From NCBI GenBank assembly GCA_021847625.1, contig JAJZQK010000140.1, positions 1 through 7,512 of the forward strand: a stretch of 7,512 nucleotides of DNA, given 5' to 3'. Positions 5,645 to 7,512 of the stretch are shown in pieces. The notes beneath the pieces were generated by a model. That model saw only the letters and a program-made list of their open reading frames with translations, was not told the origin of the DNA and made no database searches. Numbering within the stretch: the stretch's first letter is position 1; every line of letters begins with the position of its first letter. The stretch comes from Chloroflexota bacterium (lineage in GTDB: Bacteria > Chloroflexota > FW602-bin22 > JAMCYS01). A program made the position numbers and the translations under genes.

Positions 5645-6658
5645 CTAGTATTCCAGCCGGTGGGTCTTCCCTACCCGGGCCCGGAAGACCCAGTAGGTCC
5701 AGCCCTGGTAGACGAGCACAACAGGTACGAAGATGAGGGCAATAACCGTCATCACCTGCAGCGTGTACGGACTGGAGGAAGCACTGTAGATCGTCAGGCT
5801 CCAGGCCGGGTTGAGGGTGGAGATCATCACCCGCGGGAAGAGGCCCATGAAGACGGTCACCGTGGCGAGGACGACGGTGAGGCTCGTCGTAACGAAGGCC
5901 CATCCCTCGCGCCGGGCGCCTAGGAACAGCGCCGTCAAGAGCAGGGTGACGGCGGCGGCGAGGGCCACGAACGTCGGGTTGGCGTCGGGCTTGGCGAAGA
6001 TGTCGGTGGCGAAGAACGCCGCGCCCAGGAACACGACGACGATAGCTACCGTCGGCAGCCAGAGCCGGGTTGCTGTCGCCCGGGCGCTCTCGCGGATATC
6101 ATCCTCCGTCCGTAGACCCAGGTACACGGCGCCGTGGAGGGTGAAGAGGGCCACGAAGGCCAGCCCGCCCAAGAGCGCCACGGGGTTCAGCAGGTTCCAG
6201 AAGCCGCCCACGTAGTTCATGTTGGCGTCGACGGGGACGCCCGCGATGAGGTTGCCGACGGCCACGCCCCAGAGCAGGGCGGGGATGAGGCTCCCCCCGA
6301 AGATCACCCAATCCCAGAAGCCGCGCCAGCGCGGGCTGCGGTCCTTGCTGCGGAACTCGAACGCGACCCCGCGCAGGATCAGCGCGAAGAGCATCAGCAC
6401 GAGCGCCAGGTAGAAGCCGCTGAACAGGGTGGCGTACCAGTGGGGAAAGGCGGCGAACATCGCCCCGCCCGCCGTCAGCAGCCAGACCTCGTTGCCGTCC
6501 CAGAAGGGGCCGATGGCGTTGATTATCACCCGCCGGCCGGCATCACCTTTCCCCAGGAAGGGCAGGAGGATGCCCACGCCGTAGTCGAACCCCTCCAATA
6601 GGAAGAAGCCGGAGAACAGCACCGCGATCAGAGTGAACCACAACACGTTCAAGTCCAT
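5645..6658 (-). CDS. cydB: Cytochrome bd ubiquinol/menaquinol oxidase subunit II
   Basis: This is a 337-residue integral membrane protein with about nine hydrophobic spans, a little shorter than E. coli CydB (379). It is the second large subunit of the bd-type quinol:O2 oxidoreductase and supports the heme-carrying CydA. Hallmarks are LEGFDYGVGILLPFLG (21-36), GPFWDGNEVWLLTAGGAMFA (50-69), which includes Asp54 matching the E. coli proton-path Asp58, GFYLALVLMLFALILRG (81-97), FRSKDRSPRWRGFWDW (102-117) and a C-terminal VLVYQGWTYWVF (314-325). The start is certain: GAGGAGG lies 6 nt before the ATG. It follows cydA by 17 nt and precedes cydD by 6 nt. No small cydX-like gene fits between cydB and cydD. 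Confidence 0.97.
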   Translation of the reverse strand: MDLNVLWFTLIAVLFSGFFLLEGFDYGVGILLPFLGKGDAGRRVIINAIGPFWDGNEVWLLTAGGAMFAAFPHWYATLFSGFYLALVLMLFALILRGVAFEFRSKDRSPRWRGFWDWVIFGGSLIPALLWGVAVGNLIAGVPVDANMNYVGGFWNLLNPVALLGGLAFVALFTLHGAVYLGLRTEDDIRESARATATRLWLPTVAIVVVFLGAAFFATDIFAKPDANPTFVALAAAVTLLLTALFLGARREGWAFVTTSLTVVLATVTVFMGLFPRVMISTLNPAWSLTIYSASSSPYTLQVMTVIALIFVPVVLVYQGWTYWVFRARVGKTHRLEY

Positions 6659-6664
6659 TGCAGG

Positions 6665-6671
6665 CCTCCTC
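6665..6671 (-). promoter_or_regulatory. Shine-Dalgarno site of cydB
   Basis: On the minus strand GAGGAGG stands 6 nt before the cydB ATG, inside the 18-nt gap after the cydA stop. It is the strongest ribosome site seen in the operon; cydD has only a weak one and cydC a moderate GGGGA. Confidence 0.8.
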
Positions 6672-6676
6672 TGTGC

Positions 6677-7512
6677 CTAGTAGGCGCCCAGCGGCGAAGG
6701 TTCTTCCTCGGCCGCCGGTTCGCCCGTAGCGTATCTCAGCAACAAGTAGGCGTCGGCCACCATCAGAGCGCCGTAGAGCAGCGTGAAGCCGATCACCGAG
6801 ATGAGGACCATGCCCGCTGGCACCGTGGGCGAGACGGCGTCGGCCGTCTTCATCAGGCCGTTGACGATCCACGGCTGCCTGCCCATCTCCGTCAGCAGCC
6901 AGCCGGTCGTGTTGGCCAGGTAGGGCAAGCCGATGGCCGGCACCAGCAGCAACAGAAAGCGGCCGTAGCGGACGATCTGCCTCCGAACTACAAGGTAGAC
7001 GGCGACCATCGTCAGCAGCGCCATCAGGAAGCCGGCCCCGACCATCAGGCGGAACGACCAGTAGGAGATGGCGACGGGAGGCACGTAGTCGCCGGGGCCG
7101 TACTGCTGCTCGTACTGGGCCTGCAGGTTCCTGATCCCTTGCACCTGGCCCTGGAGCGTGCCGTAGGAGAGAAGCGTGAGTAAGGGCGAGACGCGAATGG
7201 AGAACACGTCGCGCAGGTTTTGCTCGTCGCCGATCGTGAACAAGGAGAGGGCGGCGGGGTCCTCGCTCTCCCAGAGGGCCTCGGCGGCGGCCATCTTCAT
7301 CGGCTGCGCCTGCACCACGTGCTGGGCCTGGGCGTGCCCCACCGGGATAATCAGCAGGCTGCCGACGAGGGCGTAGACGGCGGCGATGCGGAAGGAGCGG
7401 GTGAAGAACTCCCGGTCCCCCGTGTTCCTCAGCAGGCGGTAGGCGCTGATGCCGAGGGCGAAGAAGCCCGCGGTGGCGACGCCGGCCAGGCGGCCGTGGG
7501 GTTGCTGCATGA
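6677..7512 (-). CDS. cydA: Cytochrome bd ubiquinol/menaquinol oxidase subunit I, C-terminal part (runs off the window)
   Basis: Only the last ~277 residues are in the window. The Met codon at 7508-7510 is probably internal, since the frame is open to the edge and about 180 residues with the first heme ligand (E. coli His19) are missing. Numbering from that Met, His5 aligns with E. coli His186 (heme b558 ligand) just before the span ending GFFALGISAYRLL. Lys72 and Glu77 in PMKMAAAEALWE match the quinol-site Lys252 and Glu257. FRLM (153-156) supplies Arg391 and Met393, and Glu208 of TEMGRQPW (207-214) matches Glu445, the heme b595 ligand. The Q-loop lacks the ~60-residue insertion of E. coli, so this is the short-loop type. 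CydA carries the three hemes and oxidises quinol while reducing O2 to water. The end (LGAY) is followed after 17 nt by cydB. The operon promoter lies outside. Confidence 0.96.
   Translation of the reverse strand, partial: MQQPHGRLAGVATAGFFALGISAYRLLRNTGDREFFTRSFRIAAVYALVGSLLIIPVGHAQAQHVVQAQPMKMAAAEALWESEDPAALSLFTIGDEQNLRDVFSIRVSPLLTLLSYGTLQGQVQGIRNLQAQYEQQYGPGDYVPPVAISYWSFRLMVGAGFLMALLTMVAVYLVVRRQIVRYGRFLLLLVPAIGLPYLANTTGWLLTEMGRQPWIVNGLMKTADAVSPTVPAGMVLISVIGFTLLYGALMVADAYLLLRYATGEPAAEEEPSPLGAY

Noticed and set aside
1..7512. CRISPR arrays, tRNA or rRNA genes, insertion sequences, phage or defence genes
   Set aside because: No regularly spaced repeats, RNA gene signatures, transposase motifs or phage structural genes were seen; the window is almost fully taken up by chromosomal housekeeping genes.

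Overview
The window is a piece of a high-GC bacterial chromosome (by eye about two thirds G+C) with six protein genes: one SOS-type gene of uncertain function, the replication clamp gene dnaN, and most of a cytochrome bd operon (cydA-cydB-cydD-cydC). The organism is probably a member of the Chloroflexota. This rests on my recollection of DnaN proteins from that phylum, whose N-terminal part is very similar, on a related-looking small annealase-like protein that I also associate with that phylum, and on a LexA box of the CGAAC-N4-GTTCG type. I could not run a search, so the assignment is moderate.

Layout. Positions 10-618 (minus strand) encode a 202-residue protein that looks like a Rad52/ERF-type single-strand annealing or ssDNA-binding protein. 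Its upstream region (619-971) is shared with dnaN, which reads the other way from 972 to 2108. The intergenic region holds a textbook minus-strand promoter (TTGACA, 16 bp, TATAAT), a perfect 14-bp LexA-like palindrome just downstream of its -10 box, a good plus-strand promoter for dnaN, and a dnaN leader with two potential hairpins before a strong Shine-Dalgarno sequence. A perfect 11-bp stem at 2133-2159 separates dnaN from the convergent cyd operon.

From 7512 down to 2172 on the minus strand runs cydA (C-terminal 277 residues; the start lies beyond the window), cydB, cydD and cydC. They are packed with gaps of 17 and 6 nt and then a 4-nt ATGA overlap, so they are almost certainly one transcript. 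CydAB form the quinol:O2 oxidoreductase of high oxygen affinity. CydDC form the heterodimeric ABC exporter-type complex needed for its assembly, which recent work on the E. coli complex describes as a heme transporter. Key heme, quinol and ATPase residues are all present in the parts that can be seen.

The most interesting part is 10-790: a little-described annealase-like gene with a near-ideal promoter and an SOS operator placed over its start of transcription, sitting back to back with the sliding clamp gene. This predicts a tightly repressed, strongly DNA-damage-induced recombination or repair protein.
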